A stretch of DNA of 64,000 nt from Eutypa lata (lineage: Eukaryota > Ascomycota > Sordariomycetes > Xylariales > Diatrypaceae), in contig JAKULF010000010.1 of assembly GCA_022661535.1 (NCBI GenBank), positions 2,232,001-2,296,000 of the forward strand. Reading direction: 5' to 3'. Made by a program: the position numbers and the translations under genes. Position 1 is the stretch's first letter. Each line of letters opens with the position of its first letter. This document shows, piece after piece, positions 44,724 through 55,909 of this stretch. Below the pieces are notes generated by a model that worked only from the letters and a program-made list of their open reading frames with translations, was not told where the DNA came from and made no database searches.

Positions 44724-47700
44724 ATGGCTTCCGGAATTAAGGTCTTGCGTAACCTGCCAGAACAAGATGCATCCAGTGTTAATCAAAACGAAGCGATCGA
44801 GTATGTATATCTCCGGATCAGTGATTATTTGGCTAATTCTCTATAGTATCGTTGCAATTCATGGCATCGGTGCCCATCCAGACGACACTTGGACCTGGAA
44901 AAAGCCAGGCGAAGAAGAAGTGTGCTGGCTCACAGATCCCGAAATGCTTCCAAGAGCGATCCCTAATGCCCGTATAATGTGTTTCGGTTACGAATCTACT
45001 TGGTATGGTGACCCAGAGAACGAGCCCAAGAAAACGAAAGTCTCCGACGTGGCTCAAATGCTACTCAAAGCGTTGGAACTCCACCGTCGTGTAAGCCAAA
45101 TACTCTATTCACTCACTCACAATCCTGCTTATAAGTAATGCCAGTCTATTACTCGGCCGATAATCTTCATTGCACATAGCTACGGTGGTCTTGTGCTTAT
45201 TGAAGCTCTTCGACATTCTTTCGATAGTCCCGACAAGTGGTTAAATCCCTTTGGTCATACCGCTGGCCTTGTATTTTTTGGAACACCCTTTCGCGGCCGA
45301 GCAGGCCTCACACTAAATGAAATCGTTAAAAAGGTTGCGAAAAGAACTCCGAGAATATACCCGGAAACCATGGCGCTTTCTGTCGAAGAGAATCCACATC
45401 TTGAACATATAGTGTCTCAGTTTACGGAAACACGTCGCGAAGATCATCCAATACCACTATGGTGCTTCTATGAGACGAAGCCAAGTCCTGTGGGCAAAAC
45501 ACTACTGAATGAAAAAGTGAAAGACGTAAGCCAGGTCTTAAAGCAAAAAGTTTGAACGCTATGGTTGTACCAATCTAATCACAATATAGTACTATCTTGT
45601 ACCAGAGGGATCGGCCTGTTTGGATACATCTAAGAGTGTGGAGAGACATCCTCTGGAACGGCATCATTATAATCTCCAGAAATTCCCCCGCCCTAAGAAA
45701 GCAAGAGATGGAGTTGATGGGGATAGACAATACGAAAGTGTCGAGGATGTAATTGTGAGCCTGGTTAAGGGTGCAAGGAATTATCTCGAAGCACGTTCCA
45801 TTAGTAAGTCAACGCCGATTTAATGTTATGCTCAAACGAGGGCTTCGAGATTTGTCTACCCTTTCCGAGCCACGAAATTGGATGGTGTTCATTCTCTGAC
45901 TTATGACGCACAAGCAAATCGACACCTCGACGACGTCACAAAATGGCTCGAAGCGCCTGATCCTTCGAGAAACTTCAACAAGGCAATATCGGATCGCCAC
46001 CAAGGCTCTGGTCAGTGGTTCCTCCAAGGGGAGAAATATTCAACGTGGAAGACGCAGCAGAACTCTATTCTCTGGCTACATGGCAAACTCGGGTGTGGCA
46101 AAACCATCCTCTCGTCTACCATCATTGAAGATCTAAAGAGAAACAATGCCTGCTCTCCGACCCTTCTGTACTTCTACTTCGATTTTACCGATACCTCCAA
46201 ACAGTCCTTCGAAAATGCGATTCGTTCCCTCATAAGTCAACTATATTACAAAAATGAGTGCGTACGACGGCTGTTAGATTTGCTCTATTCCTCTTGCCAA
46301 GAGGGGAGAGAGCAGCCAAGTCCCGAATCACTACATACGACTTTACTGGACATGATCAAGGAGGCTGGTGAAGTATGGGTCATCCTCGACGCGCTAGACG
46401 AATGTCGAACACGGAACAAATATAGGCCATGGGGATTATTTTCCTGTCTTCAAAATTTCCGAGACTATCCGATGAATTGCCACATCCTGGTTACCAGCCG
46501 CCCGGACCAGGATATCGAGTCAGCTATCAAACATCACATCCATGAACAGGACATCATTCCGATCCAAAGCGACTTGATCGAAGGGGATATCCGTAGTTAT
46601 GTCCATGTGAGAGTCAGAAAGGACAAAAGGTTAAATAGATGGCAGTCACGACCAGATATACAAACGGAGATTGAAACTACTCTATTAAAGAAAGCGAATG
46701 GAATGTAAGATCTTTTAACCTTATGTCTCCCTTTACATTACTAAATCAATACAGGTTTCGCTGGGTCTCATGTCAACTTGAGGCTCTAGAAAAATGTCTC
46801 GATCCTGTTACTTTGCGAACAGCACTCAGATCCTTACCGAAAGACTTGGATGAGACATATGCGCGGATTTTGAAGAATCTACCTCGTGAACACGAGCATC
46901 ATACCATACGACTTTTGCAGTTTTTGGTCTACTCTGAACGGCCTTTGCGAATCAACGAGGCTATGGATGCTATTGCAGTTGATCTAAACGAGCGGCCCCG
47001 GTTCAAGCCCGAAAACAGAATGCCAGCTCCGGACGAGATCCTAAGCTATTGCTCTAGCTTGGCTGTCCGCGTGGAAAGAAAAGCCAAACACACAGAGGCA
47101 ACAATAGCAGAGATCCAGCTTGCGCACTTCTCAGTCAAGGACTACCTAACCTCGAATCATATAGAAGAACGCATAGCCCAACACTTTAAGGAGACTATCG
47201 CTTGTAGCTCTATCGCGGAAGTCTGCCTGGCATACTTATTAGAGCTCGAGAAAAACCTTCCAATAACAGAGATTAGACAGTCATTCTTCTTGGCACAATA
47301 CGCAGCCCGCTATTGGGCAAGTTATGCTGTCATAGCTGAGCGCGATGGCCAAATGGACATTGGAATAATGACAGAATTCATCTTGGATTCTTCAGCCTAT
47401 ACTATCTGTTATCAACTATATAATCCTGGCGAAATACGGACAGCGGATATCCTTAAGGCATCACCTATATTAGATTATGTGTCTTATGTAGGGCTATCCC
47501 GCTGCGTCAGATTCTTGCTGGACAAGGGAGTCGACACCCACGCGCAGGGGGGAAGGTACGGCAACGCGCTACAGGCCGCTTCGGCTAAAGGACATAAAGA
47601 GGTGGTCCAGCTATTGCTCGACGCAGGCGCCGACGTTAACATGCAGGAGAAATACGGCAACGCGTTGCAGGCCGCTTCGGCTAAAGGACATAAAGAGGTG

Positions 47701-48015
47701 GTCCAGCTATTGCTCAACGCAGGCGCCGACGTTAATATGCAGGGGGAATGGTACGGCAACGCGTTGCAAGCCGCTTCGATTCAAGGATGTATAAACGTGG
47801 TTCAGCTGCTGCTCGATGCAGGCGCTAACGTTAATGCACAGGGCGGATATTACATTTATGCGATATACGCTGCTGCGAATGAAGGACATGAGAAGGTAAT
47901 CCAGTTGTTGCTTGATGCTGGCGCTGATGTTAAGAAGACGAATAGAAAAAAGTATGAGGTATTCTATGAACAATTAAAATTAAAAAAGAAAAAAAGATTT
48001 AGTCGAATTTCATAG
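44724..48015 (+). CDS. Fungal NLR: alpha/beta-hydrolase (SesB/lipase-like)-NACHT-ankyrin protein
   Basis: NOD-like receptor of the type linked to heterokaryon incompatibility and innate immunity in moulds. Model: exons 44724-44800, 44847-45090, 45145-45525, 45590-45803, 45870-46704 and 46755-48015; 3012 nt, 1003 residues, all phases consistent. N-terminal alpha/beta-hydrolase (about 25-300): V-A-I-H-G-I-G-A-H, then the nucleophile elbow A-H-S-Y-G-G with Ser near 118. The NACHT domain has the P-loop G-K-L-G-C-G-K-T near 376-383 and Walker B W-V-I-L-D-A-L-D-E near 474. A helical region with H-F-S-V-K-D-Y-L follows. The C-terminus has four ankyrin repeats (about 835-965) and a lysine-rich tail. 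Ligand and effector activity are unknown. Confidence 0.93.
47557..47949 (+). repeat. Near-identical tandem ankyrin repeat units in the NLR gene
   Basis: Units begin at 47557, 47653, 47752 and 47851 (96 or 99 nt each). Units 1 and 2 differ at only about 4 of 87 aligned bases. Units 3 and 4 are more diverged. In-frame, coding for the Y-G-N-A-L-Q-A-A-S type repeat. Confidence 0.9.
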
Positions 48016-49137
48016 ATTTTAGATTTATTTTCTAATCAGAAAGGTTTTATCGAAATATTATTAAAAGGTTATATTTTATATTTATATTCAAATTTGCTAT
48101 TATGACAACTTGTATATCGTCCCTTTGCCTTAATACTACTTAGTTTTCACCTTGACATTCTATCTGTTTGTACTAAGCCCCTATCTACTCCGACGTGGGC
48201 TCTAGTTGGAGTAGTAGATGGCCGTGATGCATATAAACTATGGGGATAAACTCATCAAGTGTTGATATAGTATTATGATAACTACCTACATAGCCACGGA
48301 CTTACTTATAAACAATCCGCCTCTAGATGCTTAAATCCTGCATTGTCTAACTAGATCTTATTGTAGAAGTTCAACGATTGGCTATATTTTTCATTATCTA
48401 CCACCCGTCTCGTCCGGCGGCTATAGCTATGTAGATGCTATCTGGCTTGAGCAAGTATACGCCAGCCTTAACTCTTTCTTCCAACACATTGTTCTCGGCT
48501 TCCTGAGCCCCATTGCTCAACCATGGCCCATTGGCACTTGTTCTAAGATCCTCGAAGTGCGATGATGGGGGTGCGAGCGGGCTGGCGTGTAGTACCATGT
48601 GTCCCGCACCCAAGAATACTGACCATGTATGCGTGAGCCGCTATCCCACTCCACATATTACTAGACAGTGATAACATAACCCAAGGGTCAGCGGCGATGT
48701 CTTGATTTGCGTCTATCCAAGACTGGGCCCCTTGATGCGCTAGCAACAGAATACCATCACCATCCACCTTCTCGCGACATGCCGCTGACCGAATGAACTT
48801 GGGTTGTCTTATATATACCAAGGCAGCTGGGGAGTAGCTCGCATAAAAAGGTGTAATTGTAGCTAAGCTATGGCATAGTGCTAGGATGACTTATCAATGC
48901 ACTAGGAAGGTACTTTGTATAATGGTCGTATATTTTATCAAATATCGAGCGACACGCTTTCGAAAAGTCTTGGTTTCCCGGCGCAGCCAGAATGTTCAAT
49001 TTTCTAGGCTTCGGCGAACGTGAAGGTATCTCGAAGACCGCCCTGACCAATAAATATCATTGTTTCAAGGCAGTATAGTGGCAACTGGAACACGATACTG
49101 ACTAAGCCTAGTGAAACAGAACCTCAGAGCGGCGCCC
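48016..49137. other. Intergenic, convergent 3' ends
   Basis: 1.1 kb between the NLR stop and the regulator stop. Very AT-rich for the first 100 bases. No gene seen. Confidence 0.4.
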
Positions 49138-51543
49138 TCATACAGGCATCTGCGGGAAGTCATTATTGAGCCACTCATTCGAGAACCATAAGCCAGCCTC
49201 CAAGCCCGTATTGCCAAAGGACTCGAAATTGAAATCGAAGCCATCCATGGCGCCCTCGAACGCATTATTGTTATCCAAACCATCGGGCGGCACGACGGGC
49301 GGCAGATTCGGCTTCGGCATGCTGGGGTCACCCAGAGCCGCCAGGTCCGCCGACGTGGAGATCGACATACCGCGCTGCCTGTTGGCGCCGTTGCTATTGC
49401 TGTTGCTGATGTTGGTGTGCGACGGCAGCACGGGCGTGTGGTGGCTCGTCGAGGTCGGGGTGTGCTGCGCGGAGCCGTTGCCGTAGGGCGACGGGATGCC
49501 CGCATGGTTCAGAGGCGACGGCATCGGCATTGGCATGTTGGCCACCTCGGTGTCGTCCACGATCTGCATCTGGTGAACGGGGTTGTGTCTGGAGAGAGCC
49601 TGGCGTGACACCAGGTTCGGGTTGTGTACGTTCGGGCTGTCTGGGCGGCTGGGCGCGAACCCGCGCGTCATCAGCGTTTCCAGATCGCTCACGATGGCCG
49701 CGCCGGCGGGGATGTGGCTCATGGATTTGGTGACTGCTAGGCAGCGCTGCGCACGCTCGACAACGTCGTCGGAAGACAGTTGGTATTCGACGCCGCGCGA
49801 CTGGAAGATGCAATAGAGGACGCGGGCACATGAATAGGCGCAAACGGGGAGATCGAGGTCGGTGACTGGGAGGCCACCGACGAGGGAGAGGATGGACCTG
49901 AATATGTCCGCCATTCCTAAGGCGTGTTCGTAGCACTGCCGAGCGCACATGGCCACAAATTGCGGATCTAAACGGTCTACTGTTGACCGGGGAAGGGACT
50001 CTTTGAGCCCGGGTAGCACGAGCCGGTATAAATCGCAGTGGCACTGGCGCCACCATACATGAATCATGATAAAAACGCACAGACGTGGTGAGTAAGCACG
50101 AAGCTGCAGGTTGCTGTCTGAGAACTTGAAGGATGCCGGTAGATACTCGTGAAAGCTTTTCAGCTCGTCAGATAGCACCTTGAGGATCTGGGGAAGTTGG
50201 GTCAACTCCGAGTCAGACATGGATAAAACATTTTTAGTACAGTACAAAACGCGGCTTCTCATCCACAGTAGACGAACGTGGAGCAATAGAGAGCCGACGT
50301 CATCGGGGAAGGGGTTGGTAGGGATGGGTCGGAGAAATTCGGTGACTTGTGGTAGGTCGAATTCAAAATTCCGCTCGTTACATGGGAGCTGGATATGCAT
50401 CGACTCCGGGGGCAGCAAAGTAAAATCGGAGTAGCCACCGTTAATGCCCGAGTCAATAGTACAGAATGCCCACATTAGCCTGCGCCGGGATTCCCTAGCT
50501 AAGAAACACAAATTCGGGTTCTCGTAGTTTAGTCGCAAGGCATATGCAAAGCGCGCTCCTATGGCTGCCAGCATAAAGGCGCCTGTAAATCTGCGAGAGA
50601 GCATTCTGTGCTTCATGACTAGCACAAGGGCTTGAATCTTCAGAGTTGATGGGTTTTCAAGGTCTTGGAAGATCATTTGCTGGCATTCGTCAACACATTT
50701 GTTTCCGTATTCCCGCGTGCCAGGACCAAGGTCTGTGAGTAAGGATGTGATGCCCACGATAGCCAGTAGCAAGGCCTTGTCCATCATCCCAGAATGATAC
50801 CGTTGCATGAGTGAGGCACGGTGGACGAAGGAAAGCACGGGTACATGGTGTACATGACGGAAGTAATTATTAAAGGCCTTTAAAATCAAGGCCTCATCAG
50901 GGAACGCGAATCCATCAACCGTGAATCTCCTCGTTATTGGCGTCCCCGGGAGGTCGTAACGATTATTACCGTTATTGCTTTCAGAAGGCGCTCGGCCATA
51001 ATGAGACCCAGAGTCATCTTTTCGTATCATTATCCTCTTCTCGGGAGGTTCTGACGTGACGGACTCGTGCTCCGAGTCGGTGCCGCCACCTTGAAAACCA
51101 TTGTTATTATTATTGTTGGTGCCCATCGAGCCGGTACCATTTACGCCACCGGATCGTTTAGTCGGGCGATAGACACATTCGATGCCCTGAGCCTGGCATC
51201 TGGCACATTTCGGGGCCTCGCCACTGCATCTCGCTTTTCGGGAATGGCAGTTGATACATGCCAACCTCACGCGCCGTCGAGGGAGAGAGAAAGGTGAGAT
51301 GCCGTCGGTATCGGGGTTCGGTGAGCTCTTATCTTGAAAGGAACACGAGAAGCCCAGGCGCTCGCAATTCTGACATACGTCGCGGCGGCCATCGCAACGC
51401 ACCTTTCTGGCGCGACAGGTGGTACAAGTCTGGCTCGATTTTTTCTGGGCGCGGTTGGCGGGGTCAGCAGCAGCAGCATCGGTAGCAACCTCTGCTGCAG
51501 TGTCGGCAGCCGTCACCTCAGCGCTCATGTCCTGCATATCCAT
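49138..51543 (-). CDS. Transcription factor with two Zn2Cys6 clusters
   Basis: Nuclear regulator of the fungal binuclear zinc-cluster family; targets unknown. Single exon, 801 residues. Two complete clusters stand in tandem: Cys 40, 43, 50, 57, 60, 67 and Cys 96, 99, 106, 113, 116, 123, both C-x2-C-x6-C-x6-C-x2-C-x6-C. Each has its own basic stretch (R-A-R-K-V-R and H-S-R-K-A-R). A Gly/Asn-rich linker follows. The middle-homology region typical of fungal-specific regulators starts near residue 210 (A-F-N-N-Y-F-R-H-V-H). The C-terminal 200 residues are Pro/Ser/Asn-rich, a likely activation region, ending in an acidic-aromatic tail. Most family members carry one cluster. Confidence 0.92.
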   Translation of the reverse strand: MDMQDMSAEVTAADTAAEVATDAAAADPANRAQKKSSQTCTTCRARKVRCDGRRDVCQNCERLGFSCSFQDKSSPNPDTDGISPFSLPRRRVRLACINCHSRKARCSGEAPKCARCQAQGIECVYRPTKRSGGVNGTGSMGTNNNNNNGFQGGGTDSEHESVTSEPPEKRIMIRKDDSGSHYGRAPSESNNGNNRYDLPGTPITRRFTVDGFAFPDEALILKAFNNYFRHVHHVPVLSFVHRASLMQRYHSGMMDKALLLAIVGITSLLTDLGPGTREYGNKCVDECQQMIFQDLENPSTLKIQALVLVMKHRMLSRRFTGAFMLAAIGARFAYALRLNYENPNLCFLARESRRRLMWAFCTIDSGINGGYSDFTLLPPESMHIQLPCNERNFEFDLPQVTEFLRPIPTNPFPDDVGSLLLHVRLLWMRSRVLYCTKNVLSMSDSELTQLPQILKVLSDELKSFHEYLPASFKFSDSNLQLRAYSPRLCVFIMIHVWWRQCHCDLYRLVLPGLKESLPRSTVDRLDPQFVAMCARQCYEHALGMADIFRSILSLVGGLPVTDLDLPVCAYSCARVLYCIFQSRGVEYQLSSDDVVERAQRCLAVTKSMSHIPAGAAIVSDLETLMTRGFAPSRPDSPNVHNPNLVSRQALSRHNPVHQMQIVDDTEVANMPMPMPSPLNHAGIPSPYGNGSAQHTPTSTSHHTPVLPSHTNISNSNSNGANRQRGMSISTSADLAALGDPSMPKPNLPPVVPPDGLDNNNAFEGAMDGFDFNFESFGNTGLEAGLWFSNEWLNNDFPQMPV

Positions 51544-53326
51544 CGTCTCCGTCCGTTTATATTCGGGAAAACGTGTCCGAGGCCGGGTCAGGTCCGGATG
51601 AGTCTAGCCCCGGACTCATCTAAGGGGAGGCCGGTGTCAAATTCGTAATGGATCTAATAACGTCAACGTCGTATACGGCTTCTGTAGGGTGGCATCGAAT
51701 AGCACGCGCATGTCGATATGTAATTGCTATAGCTAGTCTGGGTCGGCGGGGGAGGAGCTATCGATCAGCCATATGACAAGAGAGGGACTTGAAATCACGT
51801 CTTTTCTTCTTTTCTTTTCTAGGAATTGGGTCATTGAGATCCAGATCTCAAGAGAGGAACTAAGGTTGAATAGGCAATCAACTAATTGCGGTGGGGCATA
51901 GAGTAATCCACCCAGCCACTTAACCGCTATAAAAGTATCAATTACCCCATCATTATGTATCCATAGGGGGAAGCCGATGATAAAAAGAAATCGCTCAAAG
52001 CAGCATCACCTACCCGATTATTGCATCTACTTACACTTTACACCAGTTTATCTACACATGAATCTCCATTTTAGATATGAAGGCTTTTTTTCTTTTTAGA
52101 GTACATAGCGCACCCTATGATCAACATAGTAGGAGCAATTACACTCTCTACAATCATTATAAACATTAACTTAACTAAGTAGTAGTTTGCGTAAACCCAG
52201 ATCGACATTGGCTTACTACATGTGCATCGTATGCATAACGTGCTTAGCGTGTGATACATCCAGCTTAACTTAGTATTTAGCGTCATTGCAGGAACGTCTT
52301 ATGTTATAGCAAAAGCAGCATTTGCTTCATGTAAGTCGCAGCTTTGGGATACATACGAAGTATACCTTTTACCTTGGACCACGAGAAGCTAAGCGGTTGA
52401 CCTCGACCTATCAATCTACACCAGACGTAGGCCATTGACTCGGAAAATTGATTTGCGTGTAACCGACTACTAGATGCCTAGGTAACAAGTTCTATTAAAA
52501 ACCCCGCTGCAATGCTTCTTCCACTCATGCGAAGTCCCTGGCGATCTACTTACAATAAGATGCAGAATGACGTATACTTTTACATATTCGCGAGATGTTA
52601 TTGAATATACATATTTGACTCTTCTCCTAAACGACCTAGCGACTTATGTATGTACAGAACCCAGCGAGAGTAGAGCAATTATAATTCAATGGCAGAGAAA
52701 ATTCTTCAGGCCTGTCTTGGGATCTTGTACGATGTTACCTAAGTAAGCTGTTGGCCAGGCCTGGACCTAGTTCTCTGTGTAGCAGCTTCTCATGCTTCCG
52801 TTGTTCATGTTGCGCAGCATCACTGCCATGGGACCTAGATGAGACCACCCCAGGGTTCCAATAAGACTTCCTCCACTCCCGGAGCGGGATTCTCTCGGCA
52901 TCAAGTTGGACTGGAAGCTCTCCTAGATGACAATACGGAGCATGCACAATAATAAGGGATGTCACGTGATCAGAGTATCACAATACGGAGTATTGGTTTG
53001 TAAGTCGACGTTGCATTTAAAGCTGTAGAATTATTCTAGAATGTTAAATAAGCCGCTTTTATATTTATATATGGCTCCGGTAATTATGTATGTCGGTAGT
53101 TCAGTTACACACTCAATGATACCTCTGTGCATAGACCACTTAACGCTCTGTAAGTTGATTGACTACCGTTGAAAAGGAAATCAGACTTTCCTTCCTACCA
53201 TTTCCAACACGTTCACATATGCCTACTAACCAAGAGTCATGGCCTTAATGTTTACATGTCAACAGGTTCTATTCGCCGAATAGCATTCTCGCTGCCTATC
53301 TAGGTACTCTCAAATGCGATCAAGCG
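51544..53326. other. Intergenic, no gene seen
   Basis: 1.8 kb divergent spacer: promoter of the zinc-cluster regulator on the left, of the APH-type kinase gene on the right. Only short open frames without support. Confidence 0.4.
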
Positions 53327-54577
53327 ATGTCTTCCCGTTCCGCATCCTTGCACTCTGAACCGGAATCTGACCACTCAGAGTCAGAATCTGATGTCGAATC
53401 AGAATCTTCAACGGTGGTATATGATCACGAGTCATTTGACACATTCCGTAATCGAGTTCTACTGTTTGTGGGCAAGACAATTTGGCCTGATGCACCTACC
53501 GAGAACATTGCGATTGAGCGAATGCGCGGGGGTGGGTTCAACCGCATCATCGGGTTGAAGCTCTTGGTTGGGGAGGAAGATGGGTCCTATCCCATGCAGT
53601 ATATTCTTAGGATCCCCCGATTTAATGCCGCGCAGGTAGACCGAGATGTGGCTGTCTTGCGCTTCCTACAGCTACATTCTAGTATCCCCGCGCCCCGGGT
53701 AATTAGATTTGACGAGACGGAGAACAACGAGTTAAAATGTGCCTACATGGTTCAGAACCGCATTCCTGGGACAGATCTATACAAGAAGTATCCAAAACTT
53801 GGTCACGACGCGCGATGTCGCCTCGCAAAAGAGCTCGGGGGCATCTTTCGCCAGATGTTAGCTGTGCGGAGCAGCATGGCTGGCCGCTTGGTCCTATCTG
53901 CAGGCGACAAGAATCCCAACACACCACTTCATGTTGTACCGTTTCAGTCTTCGAATTCAACACTATCTACAGAATACACCGATTTGCCTAGTACTCAAAC
54001 CGTGAAGGAGTTCCTCGTAGCTTCCTTCCAGATACTAAAAGAGGTTGCTTTGAAGCTAGACATTAACGATACCATTGGCTGCACAATCATGGACGAGTTC
54101 GTCTCTATGGCATCGCAATTGGATTCCGAAGGATGGCTAGTTGATGTGCTCTATACCCTAGCTCATCTTGATCTTGCTCCTCGCAATATACTGGTCAACC
54201 TAACAGAGAATTTAGAGCAGCCTATAATCTCCGCTGTTCTGGACTGGGATAGTGCCGTATTAGCTCCTATGTTCATGTCCTGTGCGCCGCCTGTATGACT
54301 CTGGGCTTGGCAGGACGATGAGGATGAAGACGAGCGATTAGCCAACGACGAACCACCCACTCCAGAAGGCTGTCAAATAAAACAACTATTCGAGGCAGCA
54401 GCCGGCCACGATTATCTGAAGTATGCCTATGAACCTTCCTACCGACTAGCAAGACGCCTTGTACGCTTTGCGATTGATGGCATACGCTATAACGAGGATT
54501 TCAAAGAGGCTGGCATGATGCTTCAAGAATGGTCTTCCATTCACCAGTCGTCAAAGCTAGGAGTGCTACCTCCATAA
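53327..54577 (+). pseudogene. APH/choline-kinase-type phosphotransferase broken by one in-frame stop
   Basis: Member of the aminoglycoside phosphotransferase (APH)-like small-molecule kinase family common in moulds. An acidic Ser/Glu-rich start is followed by the N-lobe (R-G-G-G-F-N-R-I, then Y-I-L-R-I-P). The catalytic loop reads A-H-L-D-L-A-P-R-N-I-L-V near residues 280-290 and the metal motif V-L-D-W-D-S-A. The frame then meets TGA at 54296-54298. It continues open and coding-like in the same frame (L-W-A-W-Q-D-D-E-D-E) to TAA at 54575-54577. An intron cannot remove the stop, since the only GT-AG pair there would be 21 nt. Relatives usually have Trp in this segment, so a TGG-to-TGA change is likely. 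It could be a null allele, a sequencing error or a truncated active protein of 323 residues. Confidence 0.78.
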
Positions 54578-54974
54578 GCAGTGTAAGTAGAGTATGGCAG
54601 CATTCACTTGACTGAGGCCTACTGTCAGTTGTCTGCTGAGAAGATCAACGCCACTTCTAAGACCTCACGTGCAGCAAGCTTGGTATTGTCTTACAATGTC
54701 AACTATTGTTGGGTCCTTTACGAGTGCCTCCTATTATATGAAGCTCTCTACAATAGCAAATTACAGCTTCGTAGCCAAGCGTTAATATACAAAATGCCAT
54801 CCATGGGTGGTGAAGTAGGGTGTATCTTCCGAGACACTCAGTCCGCCCCCTATCATCAGAATATCGACAACTCCACAGACCTCCCAACTTTTCTGTTTAA
54901 CGATCAAGTATTCGATGATTTACATCGGTTTTCTTAATCCTCAACCTACTTCCATAAGAAAGACGAAAACAGCA
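54578..54974. other. Short intergenic stretch
   Basis: 397 bp; an open frame here has no family resemblance. Probably the 3' flank of the broken kinase gene and the promoter of the next small gene. Confidence 0.35.
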
Positions 54975-55169
54975 ATGCCAAAGAAGGGAGGTAGCACGAC
55001 TCACCACTGCCCCCAAAGGAGTAAGGGTAATTGCCGGAATAAGAAAAGCCACGGCTACTGTACGGCACATCAGACATTATGTGTAACTCATAGTATCATC
55101 CATTTAAAGACCGAGGGTTACTATAAATGCCAAATAGCCATCCAACAAGCCGCCCAGCAAGCGGAATAA
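54975..55169 (+). CDS. Small Cys/His-rich basic protein (64 residues)
   Basis: Unnamed fungal small-protein type. The ATG at 54975 is followed by M-P-K-K-G-G-S-T-T-H-H-C-P. Five cysteines and several histidines are spaced like a small zinc-binding fold: C-P-Q-R-S-K-G-N-C, Y-C-T-A-H-Q-T-L-C-V-T-H, then Y-Y-K-C. The tail is Gln/Ala-rich. The pattern is reminiscent of small fungal proteins with Y-C-x2-H repeats, but I know no function. The upstream in-frame extension is not conserved-looking, so this ATG is preferred. Zinc binding is inferred. Confidence 0.6.
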   Translation: MPKKGGSTTHHCPQRSKGNCRNKKSHGYCTAHQTLCVTHSIIHLKTEGYYKCQIAIQQAAQQAE

Positions 55170-55909
55170 TGGCTAGATGGAGATGTGGGTATTATTTTTG
55201 TCATAATGCCACCCATATTGAATTATTTGCTAATTCTTAGAGTATAGATTGGAATCATCAGAGGGTTGACGGCATTCTCCTCATTAGGGAAAAGCCGTCT
55301 TTGAGGGAAATTGCCAATCGTCGTAATACCCAAACAGCCTTCTATCTCTCTGTGAAAGGGAGATGACTCCGAGTGGCTCTCGCAATTACATCACACGATA
55401 CTGTGATCTCCCTACACCTATAGATAGATCAGACCCTCATTCCCTAGATAGTCTATGTAAATCGGATCTCCTAGTTTCCCAATTTTGACTGCAATAGTTT
55501 TGGATTGCGAAATCGATCAAGCTGGCTACAGGTAACGGACTAACGTATCTACACCTATAATGGCACCTACAACAGGACATTTGAGTGCTCTTATTGCTCA
55601 GGTTGTATATATATGCGTTTGCCTTAATAACCATGAAGCGATAAGCTAAAGGGGTGGATTACTAGTTGAGCGCTTCCGTCAATTTGTTCTTGTGGTCTAC
55701 TATCTAAGAGAAGCGGATACGATGCTCGCACGCAATTCACGTGATAGCTGACGCATTCCTGCTTTGTCAACTACTCGCATGTATTATCAAGATTAGCTCG
55801 TACGATCGATACCATCCCGATAATCGGGCAATATAAAATGCCTAAGATCATGAGTTAAATAAATTCCCTCAAAAGAAAACACAAGGGAGAGGATATATAT
55901 TAACCCACC
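55170..55909. other. Intergenic, no gene seen
   Basis: 740 bp before the monooxygenase; includes its promoter, with a GATATATATTAA run ending about 7 nt before the start codon. Confidence 0.4.

Noticed and set aside
54293..54313. A 21-nt intron that would remove the stop in the APH-type gene
   Set aside because: Far below the minimum workable intron length, and it would delete conserved residues.
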